Shown here piece after piece: positions 7,726 through 18,436 of a stretch of 64,000 nt of DNA; the first letter of the stretch is position 1, and the number at the start of each line of letters is the position of its first letter. The DNA comes from an uncultured Cellulosilyticum sp. GTDB taxonomy: Bacteria > Bacillota > Clostridia > Lachnospirales > Cellulosilyticaceae. The stretch is from NCBI GenBank assembly GCA_934725855.1, contig CAKVCL010000012.1, positions 24,120 to 88,119 of the forward strand, in the 5' to 3' direction. The translations under genes and the position numbers were made by a program. The notes beneath the pieces are model-generated. The model saw only the letters and a program-made list of their open reading frames with translations, did no database searches and had not been told where the DNA came from.

Positions 7726-10700
7726 CTATTCAATCGCTAAAGCAATCCAGTCACATAATTCTGCGTAAGTAACATTTGCTTTTGGACTGGTCATGGACTC
7801 AATAAGCCCAGCAGCATATGCCTTAGAAACGGCTTGTGCATAATTTGCACTTACACCTGGGAAAGTCATATTAGATGCTTTGAGCTTATTGCCATGCTTA
7901 ATCTCATAAAGTTTAACAACACCAGCAAGTGCTTCTTCCCTAGTCACATTGCCTCGATTTCCATTATATAAACCAGCTGCTCTTGCTGCTTTATAGTCTG
8001 CTTCGCTAGCCCCTTGAGTTAAATTAATGTTTTGCGTTTCTCTTGCAACCCCTAACATCAAGGTTACATATTGACTGCCCATTACCTTTGAATTTTCTGT
8101 ATATGGGTTACCAAGTCCCATAATATTGTAGTTACTTGATAAGGCATTCATTATATAACTAGAGCTTGCGCCACTATCTGCAATACTTCTTGAATATAAA
8201 GCATTTAATCCAGGATATGAAGTCGTAAAGCTTAAGAGCTTGTTGTTTTCAGTATCTACTTGATATTGGTAAGTATCCCAATCACCTTTTGCATAGTTAT
8301 AAGAATAAGTAAATAGATTCTCATAATTGTAGTTTCCAGGTGCTTCAGAATTTAATTTAACGGTCATTGGTTTGTTTAATGTATTAACTTTCGTTGACTT
8401 ACCTTCACTTCTAAACAGAATCTGTAAATCTTCCCCAGCCACATAATTGTCTGGTTGTGGTCTTATATAAGCAGCAATATCTGTGCTACTTTTTCTTGTT
8501 AAATCAATCTGAAGGGTATCAGCGCCAGCATATTCTTGTAAATAAGATTTAAGTGCTTCCCCTGGAATTTGATACGTACCAATATTGGTAACAACTTGTA
8601 AGTTCATTCCTTGATTAGAAAGCGTATCCATAATCTTAACTGGCATTTTAAGTCTTCTTGTTAAAGCATCATATTTGCCTTTGTAGTTCTTTAATGTAAC
8701 GGTATAATTGTATTCTTTATTACTAAGAATCTGAGTCGTAATCTTAGCTGCATCTACCATTTCGTAGGTCCAAATATCATTTTTAAAGGTTTCAACAACT
8801 GGTGTTTCATATTCTACAACATTAGGATTTTCTCCACCTTCGTATTCAGAATTAGACGTAGAAGTAATAACTCTTACCATATCACAAAATTCAGATTCTT
8901 TAACGATTTCTTGTTTAGTTTCCTCATTTGTATAGGTTACAATAGTTTTTACTCTAAAATAATAAGGATAATTAGGTCTTAAATTATTAAATCTAACCAG
9001 TGTTTTCCCTAACACTTCATATGTAATTTTTTCTTGGTCATCTGTATTTTGCCCATTATTTCCTTGTGCATTGCCTGTATTATTATTGCCTGTATTCTCA
9101 CCTGATGTATTTACAGTTATTGCATCAGCAAATTCAACATTGTCTGCCATTTCAAGAACATAAGAATATACTTTTGCGCTTGTTTCACTTTCCACATCTG
9201 AAGGATCTTTTATCCATTCTACTGTAATGTAATTTTCGCCAACTGGCTTGAAATCTTTTCCTGAAGCTAAAATACTTTGATAATCAGCTTTTCCTAACCC
9301 TCTTGGTGGATCTGGAGCTGCAATGGTTTTGGTTGTTTCTGTTACTGGATTACTCCATTTAGATTGTTCATTTCCTTGTTTTTGTTTAGCTCTTAGCCAA
9401 ATATTATAGGTTGATTCTGGCTGTAATCCTGTGATTTTTATCACCACATTACCATTTTCATCTATATTATAATTTTCATCTCCAGGTACGTCTGTTATTG
9501 TAAATTCCCATGGTGTGGCTTTTTCTGGATCTTCTAATCTACTGTAGACTAACTCATAATCAAATCGATTATTATATTTCCAAAAAACAGTTATGGACTC
9601 ATCCGTTGTTGCATCCTTTTTTAACTGCAAAACGGGAACAGTTGGTATTGGATTTAAATCCTCTTGGTTTGGTGCTGTTGTAGCAATAACATAGCTTGGA
9701 TATGATATTAATTTCTTATCTCCATTAACGACGCGGTATGCCCTAACTAAGATTAAGTATCTTGTATTAGGCTCTAGTCCTTCTTCAGTCCACTCAAGCC
9801 ATTCTTCATTTCTAGTTTCCTTATTTTCTGTTGGTATATTAGGATTAACATTTTGATTCCAAGGAATATCCTTAGTATCCTCTTCCATATCAGTTAATAT
9901 CCAGTCTTGTATCTTATGATTTTGATCATTCGCTGAATTCCCAGTTGATACAAATTCCATTGCTTTTTGATATGGGATAACTTTAGTTTCATATTTTGTA
10001 TCAGCCCCTAATATAACTTGACGTGTTCTATAAGCTCCTGATGTAGTTGTTGTCCAACCTAATACTTGACTTACATCATCAGATGTCTCCAGTACCTTAT
10101 TCTCATCTTCTTCACTTTCACCTTTAAATCTAATGAATGGATCTTCTTTCCCCTTAAATACTTCTGAGTTCCATTGTTCTGCTTGTAATTTTTGTCCAAT
10201 TGCTTGATACTTTCCTCTCTCAGCTTGATCTGCTATAAGGATTTCATACCAATTGGTTCTCCATCTCAAAGTAGCTGAATTAGTTGTCGTACCTTGTAAT
10301 TTTAATGGGGGTTTAGCAAGTGATGGTGGTGTAAAAATTTCTTCTGTTATCTTTGTTGTAATACTTGTAATGGTTGGTTCTGAATAGAAAAATTCATCAT
10401 CATTTTCACTTCCCCATAGTCTTTTTGCAACGATTTTAATATAATAGGTTTTATTTGGCTCAATTTCAGCCTCTGTATTGTACTGAGTTGTATACTTTGT
10501 AAGTTTTTTCTTGAATCCTATAACCTTTTCTGAATCAGCATTGACAATTTGTTCTTCTTTTGATTTTCCTATTTCTTGATTTTTGTAGGTTGGAGAAATG
10601 TTACTAAAATCATTCTTATCAGATACATAAATGTCATATTTTAAATCTTCATCAATAATTGGATTTCCATTTTCATCTTTCTTTTGTGGTGCATCCCAAA

Positions 10701-12072
10701 CAAGCTGAATAGTAGTTCCATTTCCTAAAACGGTAAACATATCCTGTACAATATCTTCTTCACTCCTATTTTGATGTATATAATTAGATACTGTATAGTC
10801 TTTTATCTCATCTTTTCCTATTAATTCTTTTAAAATTTCTTTACTACCTGCTAAAGGCACTTGTGGTTTTAATGGTTTATCAACTAATTTATTAGGTATA
10901 TATTGTAATACATTTGATGGTGCATCTTCTTCCACGCCTTCAATGTCCACTACAACCTTAAAATAAGTTGTCTCTGTTGGCCTAGTCGTTAAGCAGCTTG
11001 CCATGTCAGCTCCATCTGGTAAATTCTTATGATTAATAATCTTAACAAGCTTCTCTATTTCTCCATCTTTATTTGTTGTATATACACTTGTTTTATTAAG
11101 AACACCTTGTTGACCTGCCCAGCTTCCAATTTCCCATCTTAATTCAAGTAAATCAGGTTCTATTTCATTATAAGTTAATGTAATTTCCTTAACTCCAACT
11201 GCAACTTTTGGCCCTGATTCAGTTTTTAACTCATTCTGAACAATTTGACTGAAAGCGTAATTACCAACTACGCTTTCAGCTACATCACTAACTGTTGTAT
11301 AGGCAGAATAAATCTGTCCTGGAATAGCATCTTTAATAGGAAATTTAACTCTCCCATTAATTTGATTTTCTGTTTTACTAGCATATGACTCTGTTACTTC
11401 AAATGGTATCGGTTTAATATTAGCTCCACCTTCAACAACACCATTTTCAACCTGCTCTACTGTTTTTCTACTTGCAGCTATGTATTGTCCTTTATAGCTA
11501 GCTCCTTTAATGTATTCAAATGTAATGCAAAGCTGATTATCAATATTCTCAATTTTTGTATCTAAGTCCGTAATAAAATAGCCTATTGCTTGATTATTAC
11601 TTGGTGTAACTCGAACAGGGTCATCAAAAGTCCCGTCTGCTTTTCTTCTTTCATGCCAGTGTCCTGGAATTACCTCAATCTTAAATAATTTACCACTTGT
11701 AAAATTCTTGCTTTTTAATTCATTTAAATCAACTGAATAAGATTTTGTGGCTTCATCATCTCCAGTTTTTTCTACTTCAACTTCACCTGGTCCAATTGAT
11801 TGACCACTTGTCATATCTGTCAACTTATACTGATAAAATTCAGTAAAATGTTTTGCCTGTTCTCCTTCTCCATTTCCTACTTCTTTATTTTGAACACCGT
11901 TCCACTGAACAATTACATTTGGATCTAAGCTATTTTTATTTTTTGTGCTTCTAACTGAGATACTAGAAATAGTTTTAGAAGGAGCTGGTGTTTGACTATT
12001 TGCAAATAATCTATTAGGCAAGTATGCAATTAGTAAGGTAAATACTAGTAAGCATGCTATAGATTTTTTCAC
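7726..12072 (-). CDS. Large secreted protein with fibronectin type III modules and SLH-like C-terminus
   Basis: A 1448-aa protein with a signal peptide (about 1-25, ending LFANS). Fn3-like modules can be seen near residues 390-510, 585-800, 805-905 and 915-1050; several carry the TWxxxxxYxxRVRA-like close (YNIWLRAKQKQGNEQSKWSN is one). A region rich in beta-strand patterns follows. The last 110 residues resemble two degenerate S-layer-homology repeats (AGLYNG...VTREEALAGVV and FPGVSANYAQAVSKAYAAGLI...VTYAELCDWIALAI), suggesting attachment to a cell-wall polymer. GTG start with AAAAGGAGG upstream. It lies 24 bp after the 1630-aa gene, so the two are almost certainly co-transcribed. No catalytic domain is recognised. 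Likely an S-layer-associated or adhesive surface protein. Confidence 0.75.
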   Translation of the reverse strand: MKKSIACLLVFTLLIAYLPNRLFANSQTPAPSKTISSISVRSTKNKNSLDPNVIVQWNGVQNKEVGNGEGEQAKHFTEFYQYKLTDMTSGQSIGPGEVEVEKTGDDEATKSYSVDLNELKSKNFTSGKLFKIEVIPGHWHERRKADGTFDDPVRVTPSNNQAIGYFITDLDTKIENIDNQLCITFEYIKGASYKGQYIAASRKTVEQVENGVVEGGANIKPIPFEVTESYASKTENQINGRVKFPIKDAIPGQIYSAYTTVSDVAESVVGNYAFSQIVQNELKTESGPKVAVGVKEITLTYNEIEPDLLELRWEIGSWAGQQGVLNKTSVYTTNKDGEIEKLVKIINHKNLPDGADMASCLTTRPTETTYFKVVVDIEGVEEDAPSNVLQYIPNKLVDKPLKPQVPLAGSKEILKELIGKDEIKDYTVSNYIHQNRSEEDIVQDMFTVLGNGTTIQLVWDAPQKKDENGNPIIDEDLKYDIYVSDKNDFSNISPTYKNQEIGKSKEEQIVNADSEKVIGFKKKLTKYTTQYNTEAEIEPNKTYYIKIVAKRLWGSENDDEFFYSEPTITSITTKITEEIFTPPSLAKPPLKLQGTTTNSATLRWRTNWYEILIADQAERGKYQAIGQKLQAEQWNSEVFKGKEDPFIRFKGESEEDENKVLETSDDVSQVLGWTTTTSGAYRTRQVILGADTKYETKVIPYQKAMEFVSTGNSANDQNHKIQDWILTDMEEDTKDIPWNQNVNPNIPTENKETRNEEWLEWTEEGLEPNTRYLILVRAYRVVNGDKKLISYPSYVIATTAPNQEDLNPIPTVPVLQLKKDATTDESITVFWKYNNRFDYELVYSRLEDPEKATPWEFTITDVPGDENYNIDENGNVVIKITGLQPESTYNIWLRAKQKQGNEQSKWSNPVTETTKTIAAPDPPRGLGKADYQSILASGKDFKPVGENYITVEWIKDPSDVESETSAKVYSYVLEMADNVEFADAITVNTSGENTGNNNTGNAQGNNGQNTDDQEKITYEVLGKTLVRFNNLRPNYPYYFRVKTIVTYTNEETKQEIVKESEFCDMVRVITSTSNSEYEGGENPNVVEYETPVVETFKNDIWTYEMVDAAKITTQILSNKEYNYTVTLKNYKGKYDALTRRLKMPVKIMDTLSNQGMNLQVVTNIGTYQIPGEALKSYLQEYAGADTLQIDLTRKSSTDIAAYIRPQPDNYVAGEDLQILFRSEGKSTKVNTLNKPMTVKLNSEAPGNYNYENLFTYSYNYAKGDWDTYQYQVDTENNKLLSFTTSYPGLNALYSRSIADSGASSSYIMNALSSNYNIMGLGNPYTENSKVMGSQYVTLMLGVARETQNINLTQGASEADYKAARAAGLYNGNRGNVTREEALAGVVKLYEIKHGNKLKASNMTFPGVSANYAQAVSKAYAAGLIESMTSPKANVTYAELCDWIALAIE

Positions 12073-12096
12073 TGTGATTCCTCCTTTTATGCCTAT

Positions 12097-15000
12097 TTAT
12101 TGCAATGCCATTTTGGATAGCATTGCAATAAATTCTTCAACACTTATTTGTTTACTTGGTAGAACCTTTCCATCTGAGCTATTTACAATTTTAAGTTCAA
12201 CTGCTGCATAAACATAATCCCTATAAATAGGTTGGAATGCACCTATATTTTGTACGCTTTGTTTATTCTTAACAGATATTGTTGTAACTTTTCGATTATG
12301 TATTTTTTCATATCCTTGCATCACAATATAAATCGCTTCATCCTGTCTAACTAATTTACCTTGTGTTAATTTTGATACCCCATCAATATTTTGATTCTTC
12401 ATATATACTATATAATCTGCATTTCTTGGAGCACCCATTACTTTAGCAACAGCTCCATAAAGTTGCTGTTTTGTAACTGCTGTATCAATATGTGCTTCAT
12501 CTAATGTAAAGATTTCTCCTAAACCATATTTAGCAATAAATGCTTGGTACGGTGCTATAGTTGGTATAGTATTAATAAGATTAGCTTGTCCTGTAATGGC
12601 ATAAGTTCCAAATTGCAGAATTTCAATTGCAAAACCACTTAATGCACTATACGCCTCAGTATTAATCCATGTGCCATTCTTATAATAATATCCATCTGCT
12701 ACATAAGCATCAGTTGGAAATACAATCAGTAATGCTTTATCCGGCTTAGACAACCCAATTTCTTTTTTTGTATTAGTTCTTAATGTTCTACTTACTGATT
12801 TCATCAGTTCTTTTTCAACATTAGCTATAGCCTCATCAATCATACTATCTAATACATCTTCTTTTAGGATACTACTACCTTGCACTTTATTTTCTAATCT
12901 TGATTTAAATCTTGCTCTTTCACTTTCAGCAATCTTTTGTAACTGCATTAATAGGTCACTTTCAATCACCATATCTTGATTCTTTAAGTAAATCACTCTC
13001 ATGTTAACTGTTACTTCTGGAGAAATCATTTCTTGATTATTAATTTTTCCATTTGTATTTTTACTTGTTACTTCGATGCCAATATAGTAATCTTCAATAT
13101 TGCCATCTTTTATCTTACTCATTACTTCTCTAATTTCTTCATTATCTAAAGTAATGGAATTTGGTCTAACAGAAACAGTATACTTATCAGTTGCAATATT
13201 TAGAATCACACCATTTTCGTTAATCTGAGTAAAGGCTTTAGCTGGTATATAATAATATCCACCATTACTTTTTCCAGTGTATAAATCATATTGTTTAGAA
13301 ACATTAATATCTGCTTTCATCTGATCATTTCTATACTTATAGATATTATCTGAATCACTTTCCCAATATGGTCTTTGTTTAATCTTTTCTATCTCTTGAT
13401 CAAATCTTCTCAGATATTCTTCAAACTTATTATTCTTATCATCATCTACTTTGTCATAGTCTGTTCTTGTTGAAACAGCCTCACAATATAAAGATCTTGG
13501 TTGTTCTTCTCCTGCTGCTACCTTTTGGGTATTATCTACTATTCTTACTTTTATATAATAACGCTTACTAGACTTTAATCCAGATATCTGATAGACATAA
13601 TGTGTATATCCACTCTTTGAAGCAGCACTTGTATTTTTCAATGTAACAGGATATGCATTTACTTTATACTCTGAATCATCTTCTGATCTTATAGCAAATT
13701 CAAAAGCGTATTCTTTGTTATTAATGGACTCTGGCTTAACAGGTGCATCAAAACTGACTACAATATTATACTTGGTATCATGAGGGTAATCTTTAGTAGA
13801 TTCAATCTTTAGATTTTCTGGTGGGGTAACAGGTGAAGACGTAATAACTGCTTTAACCCATGAAGATCTAATTACTTTTCCGTCTATCACACAGACAGTA
13901 CGTACATAGTAGTAATAAAGCTTATTAGATGTAATAGAATCATCTTTCAATGTATAAGAATTCATATTTGCACAACTTTGTAGTGGGGTTAATTCTGTCC
14001 AATCTGTTGTACTTGTCTTTTTAATAATGTTATCTTTTTCTGTACTAAATCCTACTATCTTATCATTTCCACTAATTAAATCATCTATTTTAATAGTACT
14101 ATATAACTTTGCTTCCTCTAATTCATTTTCTTCTGCTCGTAATACCTCATAGTAAATCTTTGAAACATTTTGATCTAATTCCATTTTTGCCTTATCCCAA
14201 GTTACAATGGCAAGTTTATCATTTTCTTCATCTAAAGTAGCCTTTACATTTTCTGGTGTTGTAGGCACCTTATCTTCTGGTTTAGGTTCTTGTGGTGTTA
14301 GCTTGGTTGTAAAACTTACTACCTTTGAATATGTCTTAGAGTATTCTGATTGTAGTTCACTTCTATTACCAGTTTCTTTATCATATAAATCCAACCTTAC
14401 CCTTACAACTGCATAGTAGGTTTGATTAGAATCTAGTCCTTCTATCTCATAATATAAATTATTGTTTGCTCCTTTTACAATGGTAAGTGGTTCTATTCCA
14501 TGAACAAACTTTAATATTTTTCCATTTCTTAATGCATCCACTTGAGGACTGTTCAATTTTATACTACTAGTAGTAGTTGTTGTATCAATAGGACTTTCTA
14601 TCACTTCACTTGAAACTAAATAATCTTCTAAACTTTCTTTTTGACCATTTTTTTGATATAGATATATCTCGTAAAATCCTCTATATTTTTCTTCTTTTCC
14701 TGAGGTGCTTATTCCAGCAGGACTTAACATTGTATCTACATATTTTTTGATGTCCACTTTATTTATTGTAAGTTTTTCAGCAATCTTTTTATTGTCACCT
14801 ACTATATTAGAAATGTCTTCTGCTACTATTTCTGTTGGAACTGGAATAACCTCATTAGCAATGTCAATAACGATTGATTTTTCTGCTGAATCTCTATAAA
14901 CAACTGTTTGATTTGGCATCGTACTATCATCAGGGTCAATAATTGCCCTTAATGATATATAAAAAGTACCAGGTAAAATAATAACTTCTTCATCTTTCCA

Positions 15001-16989
15001 GTTTACTTCTTTGCTCTTATCAATATATGACTTATAATCTTTACTCATAAACCTTGAAGCATTGTCATCATCAAAATTAATCTTTTTATAATTTCCATCT
15101 TTTATATCTTTTAAAACAACCTTTGATACTTTAAATGTACCATCATCTGTATACACACCAACTGTTTTTTGAGTAAGTGGATCCACTAAACTCAGATTAC
15201 TTCCATTTTTCATGACCTTATAGACCTTTATTACTTTTGAATCCTTTTCTTTTCTATTTACCTTAGATTCAGTATGAAACGTTAATTCATAATACAACTC
15301 ACCTGTATTATTAAGTATATTCATAATTTCTTGCTTTGATTTTTGTAAATTATCTATTGTATTAGGTTTCCATTCAATATCAAATTCTACTGCCTGTGGT
15401 TGTTCATCTCTATTTTTACTTGGAACAGCATTAATATTATTTATATCTACAATAATAGGTGAAGATGGTGGAACAATATTTTCACTAGCAATAAATTCAC
15501 ACGTCTGAGAATAAATATATGACTCCTCCTTACCGTTTAAATCTGCTTTAATTCTAAAGTATGCACCTGTACCAATATTCTTGATTGTATCTACAGCCCT
15601 TTCTTGATATGCACCAACCGGAATATCTGCTACTGATTGTAAACTTTGCTCATTGGTACCTCTAAATAATGAATAAGTTACCTCACCATTATAAGGATAA
15701 GGTTTGAATTCTATCTGCATCGTGTCTTGACTTAACCAACTAATAGAGTAATCCAAATATGTAAAACCATTGTTTTGTGGATTTAAAACCCTTTGCTTAA
15801 CTGGTAATGCTTGTACTATATCTCCACCTGATAAAGATAAAGTCATATCCACCAGCATACTAGGTTTTAAATCTTTCCAAACAACTACATTCTCTGCCAC
15901 ATCAGAATCTAAATCTTCTGTAAGCCTGCTTTTATCTTTGTTATTAATATTAGTAAAGAAAATACTAATAACATCTTCGCCCGGTTTTTCAACTGTATGA
16001 CCTACAACAGCTCCTGTTGAATCTTTTATGTCTGAACTCTCATTCTTCATGTCAAATTTTAAGTTTAAACCATTATCAGAGTTATTATGGTCAAATATTT
16101 GAAGGGTTCCTTGCATGTTAGCATCGTTAATGGTTTCGAATTTACCAGTAATTTTATCATAAACCTTTGGCATTTTAATATCTACACGAATACCTGGATG
16201 TGTCGTTATCTGCTCTAGATTAGCAGTAAATGGACCATGGTCCTTATAACCACTGCCTTTAGATAAGAATATTGGTGCAGAACTAAATTCCTCTAACCCC
16301 TTTAAAACAGACCTAGTTCCTTTAAACTTTTCATTTTCCTTTGAACCCTCTATTCCAAATAGAAGTTCAAAATCTGTTACATATCCTTTTTGTATTTTAT
16401 CTGTTGAAACATAGATTTTTTCATTTTCAATTAAAATGTTTACTTCTATATCTTCAAGAACCATACTTAATTGTTGTTCAATAAAACCAGTACCAACTTG
16501 TCTTTCACCTGTTTTTAATTTTCTATCTGTTACTTTATATACTCCTCCAGTAGCTGTAACTGAATTGCTTTTCCACATAGATTCAGCATTATTATATTGC
16601 CTTAATGCAAAAGTTTTCTTAGCTTTATCTTCTCCTTTGGTTTCTCCCTCATTTAATTTAGTTGCTTCAACAGTAATATCTTTATCTGGCCCTAAAACAA
16701 ATTTCAATTCTATATTTCGGGTTTTTCCTGCATAAAAAACAGCATATTTTAAAATATACTCACCAATTTCTTTAATATCCCAACTCACACATGCTTCTTT
16801 GTCTTCTAGTGTTGTCTTTTTAGTAACACCTGTTTCTTTGGTATACTTTAATCCTTCTTCCGAAAGCTTATAATTAAATCCCAATGCTTCAAACCCAACA
16901 TCATCACTGGCATATAAATTAAAAGTTAATCCATTTAGTGAGCTAAACATCAATATAAAAGCTAATAAAAACGCGATTCTTCTTCTCAT
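12097..16989 (-). CDS. Very large secreted Fn3-containing surface protein
   Basis: A 1630-aa protein with a signal peptide (about 1-28, ending NLYAS). No family is recognised in the N-terminal 480 residues. Fn3-like modules appear near 500-620, 900-1050 and 1053-1170, including TPENVKATLD...VTWDKA and PPENLKIEST. Lysine- and glutamate-rich helical stretches lie around 1200-1230 and 1380-1430. The C-terminal 190 residues hold weak SLH-like signatures (DTAVTKQQLYGAVAKVMG and SVEEFIAMLSKMAL). It is the first gene of the pair with the 1448-aa protein and begins at an ATG behind AGGAGAAAGGGAG. The shared architecture suggests a co-secreted pair that may act together on the surface. Low cysteine content is typical of Gram-positive secreted proteins. 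Confidence 0.7.
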   Translation of the reverse strand: MRRRIAFLLAFILMFSSLNGLTFNLYASDDVGFEALGFNYKLSEEGLKYTKETGVTKKTTLEDKEACVSWDIKEIGEYILKYAVFYAGKTRNIELKFVLGPDKDITVEATKLNEGETKGEDKAKKTFALRQYNNAESMWKSNSVTATGGVYKVTDRKLKTGERQVGTGFIEQQLSMVLEDIEVNILIENEKIYVSTDKIQKGYVTDFELLFGIEGSKENEKFKGTRSVLKGLEEFSSAPIFLSKGSGYKDHGPFTANLEQITTHPGIRVDIKMPKVYDKITGKFETINDANMQGTLQIFDHNNSDNGLNLKFDMKNESSDIKDSTGAVVGHTVEKPGEDVISIFFTNINNKDKSRLTEDLDSDVAENVVVWKDLKPSMLVDMTLSLSGGDIVQALPVKQRVLNPQNNGFTYLDYSISWLSQDTMQIEFKPYPYNGEVTYSLFRGTNEQSLQSVADIPVGAYQERAVDTIKNIGTGAYFRIKADLNGKEESYIYSQTCEFIASENIVPPSSPIIVDINNINAVPSKNRDEQPQAVEFDIEWKPNTIDNLQKSKQEIMNILNNTGELYYELTFHTESKVNRKEKDSKVIKVYKVMKNGSNLSLVDPLTQKTVGVYTDDGTFKVSKVVLKDIKDGNYKKINFDDDNASRFMSKDYKSYIDKSKEVNWKDEEVIILPGTFYISLRAIIDPDDSTMPNQTVVYRDSAEKSIVIDIANEVIPVPTEIVAEDISNIVGDNKKIAEKLTINKVDIKKYVDTMLSPAGISTSGKEEKYRGFYEIYLYQKNGQKESLEDYLVSSEVIESPIDTTTTTSSIKLNSPQVDALRNGKILKFVHGIEPLTIVKGANNNLYYEIEGLDSNQTYYAVVRVRLDLYDKETGNRSELQSEYSKTYSKVVSFTTKLTPQEPKPEDKVPTTPENVKATLDEENDKLAIVTWDKAKMELDQNVSKIYYEVLRAEENELEEAKLYSTIKIDDLISGNDKIVGFSTEKDNIIKKTSTTDWTELTPLQSCANMNSYTLKDDSITSNKLYYYYVRTVCVIDGKVIRSSWVKAVITSSPVTPPENLKIESTKDYPHDTKYNIVVSFDAPVKPESINNKEYAFEFAIRSEDDSEYKVNAYPVTLKNTSAASKSGYTHYVYQISGLKSSKRYYIKVRIVDNTQKVAAGEEQPRSLYCEAVSTRTDYDKVDDDKNNKFEEYLRRFDQEIEKIKQRPYWESDSDNIYKYRNDQMKADINVSKQYDLYTGKSNGGYYYIPAKAFTQINENGVILNIATDKYTVSVRPNSITLDNEEIREVMSKIKDGNIEDYYIGIEVTSKNTNGKINNQEMISPEVTVNMRVIYLKNQDMVIESDLLMQLQKIAESERARFKSRLENKVQGSSILKEDVLDSMIDEAIANVEKELMKSVSRTLRTNTKKEIGLSKPDKALLIVFPTDAYVADGYYYKNGTWINTEAYSALSGFAIEILQFGTYAITGQANLINTIPTIAPYQAFIAKYGLGEIFTLDEAHIDTAVTKQQLYGAVAKVMGAPRNADYIVYMKNQNIDGVSKLTQGKLVRQDEAIYIVMQGYEKIHNRKVTTISVKNKQSVQNIGAFQPIYRDYVYAAVELKIVNSSDGKVLPSKQISVEEFIAMLSKMALQ

Positions 16990-17113
16990 ATGTTCTCCCT
17001 TTCTCCTTATTTTCTATCATAAAGTCTCTATAGTATATCGTCATTTTTTACCTGTATTATAAGTCTATATTAATAAATTCTAGTCTTTCATTCTAGTACT
17101 ACTTTTCGCTTAT

Positions 17114-18172
17114 TTATAGCTTAATATGAATTACTTTTAACACCTTTTTAAATGCAGTTGCTATTGGGATTTGTTTTAGTTCTAATTCACTAAAATACTG
17201 AATCTCATCTACTTCTATATTTGTCTTTTTTAAGTATTCTTCTAACTTAGCTGCCCACTTTATGGTTACAGGTTTCATCATCCATTTCTTATGAGTAAAA
17301 ATATGATTGACTTGTTCAAACTGAGTATGCTCCAGCTTATTAAATGACTCTCTTTCCCATATTTCTGCTTCTATCAAAGGTAAGCCCCATAAGTTAGCAA
17401 GTAAACCTTCTCCTTGCTTTTTAATCATACCTAGTTTATGGTCTTTCTCTATTATTAAGGCATAATAATTTTCTTCTACTTTTTTAACCTTCTTTTCTTT
17501 CACTGGATAATTTAAAACCGTTCCTGTTTGGTAAGCCATGCACTGTGTTCTTATAGGGCATTCTTCACATTTTGGATTTTTAGGTGTGCAAATAAGTGCT
17601 CCTAGTTCCATCAATCCTTGATTAAAGGCACTTGGATGCTCTGGCATATTTTCCATTACTTTTTCTTCAAAGACTTTTCTATTTTTGGCTATCCCTATAT
17701 CTTCTGAAAGACAATACCATCTAGACATGACACGCATCACATTGCCATCTACTGCTGGAAGTGGCATATCGTAGGCTATACTGCAAATAGCTCCTAGGGT
17801 ATAGGGGCCTATTCCTGGGATTTCTTTAATTTGTTTAGGGTCTTTAGGAAAAATGCCTTGCCATTTTTCTTTAATCACTTTTGCACCTTTCCATAGATTT
17901 TCACCTCTTTTGTAATAACCTAAGCCTTGCCAGTAGTTGTGTACCTCTTCTAAGGTAGCATTTGCTAAGTCAGTGATAGTAGGAAAACGTTCCATAAACT
18001 GAATATAGTATGGAATAACCGTCACGACTTGTGTCTGTTGTAACATCACTTCTGATACCCATATGCAATAAGGATCTTTTGTTTTCCTCCATGGCATATC
18101 TCTTTTATTTTGTTCAAACCATTTAATTAACATTTTAGCTTTATCTTTGGTGCATTCTTTAGGGTTTGTCAT
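17114..18172 (-). CDS. mutY: A/G-specific adenine DNA glycosylase MutY
   Basis: A 352-aa base-excision repair enzyme that removes adenine mispaired with 8-oxoguanine. Seen in order: MPWRKTKDPYCIWVSEVMLQ with the catalytic-site Glu, the helix-hairpin-helix EIPGIGPYTLGAI, the catalytic Asp in AVDGNVMRV, and an iron-sulfur cluster loop C-x6-C-x2-C-x5-C (CTPKNPKCEECPIRTQC). A C-terminal NUDIX-like 8-oxoG recognition domain follows (about 230-350). The ATG at 18172 is chosen over an upstream start at 18220 because AAAGGA lies six bases before it. It stands alone between the large surface genes and an Rpn gene. Confidence 0.96.
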   Translation of the reverse strand: MTNPKECTKDKAKMLIKWFEQNKRDMPWRKTKDPYCIWVSEVMLQQTQVVTVIPYYIQFMERFPTITDLANATLEEVHNYWQGLGYYKRGENLWKGAKVIKEKWQGIFPKDPKQIKEIPGIGPYTLGAICSIAYDMPLPAVDGNVMRVMSRWYCLSEDIGIAKNRKVFEEKVMENMPEHPSAFNQGLMELGALICTPKNPKCEECPIRTQCMAYQTGTVLNYPVKEKKVKKVEENYYALIIEKDHKLGMIKKQGEGLLANLWGLPLIEAEIWERESFNKLEHTQFEQVNHIFTHKKWMMKPVTIKWAAKLEEYLKKTNIEVDEIQYFSELELKQIPIATAFKKVLKVIHIKL

Positions 18173-18303
18173 AAGTTGTCCTTTCTTTTCTGTCTGTATA
18201 TCATTTGATATAATGTGCATAAATTTTTATCCTATAGTCCTATTATTTCCTAGGAAACATCTTTTTACAATGAAAATTTTCAAATTTTATTCTAAATACA
18301 ACT

Positions 18304-18342
18304 AAAGGATACCACAGATTTTGTTCTCTAATGGTATCCTTT
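18304..18342 (-). terminator. Intrinsic terminator downstream of the second Rpn gene
   Basis: Perfect 11-bp arms AAAGGATACCA / TGGTATCCTTT with a 17-base loop and T-rich flanks on both strands. It would insulate the Rpn gene from mutY. Confidence 0.7.
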
Positions 18343-18436
18343 AATTATATTTTATATGTTTACAGTCTCTACAACAATAATCAGAAGTACAAACTATAAT
18401 CTAAAATGAAAAATAGAAACTATTAAATATGTGTTA

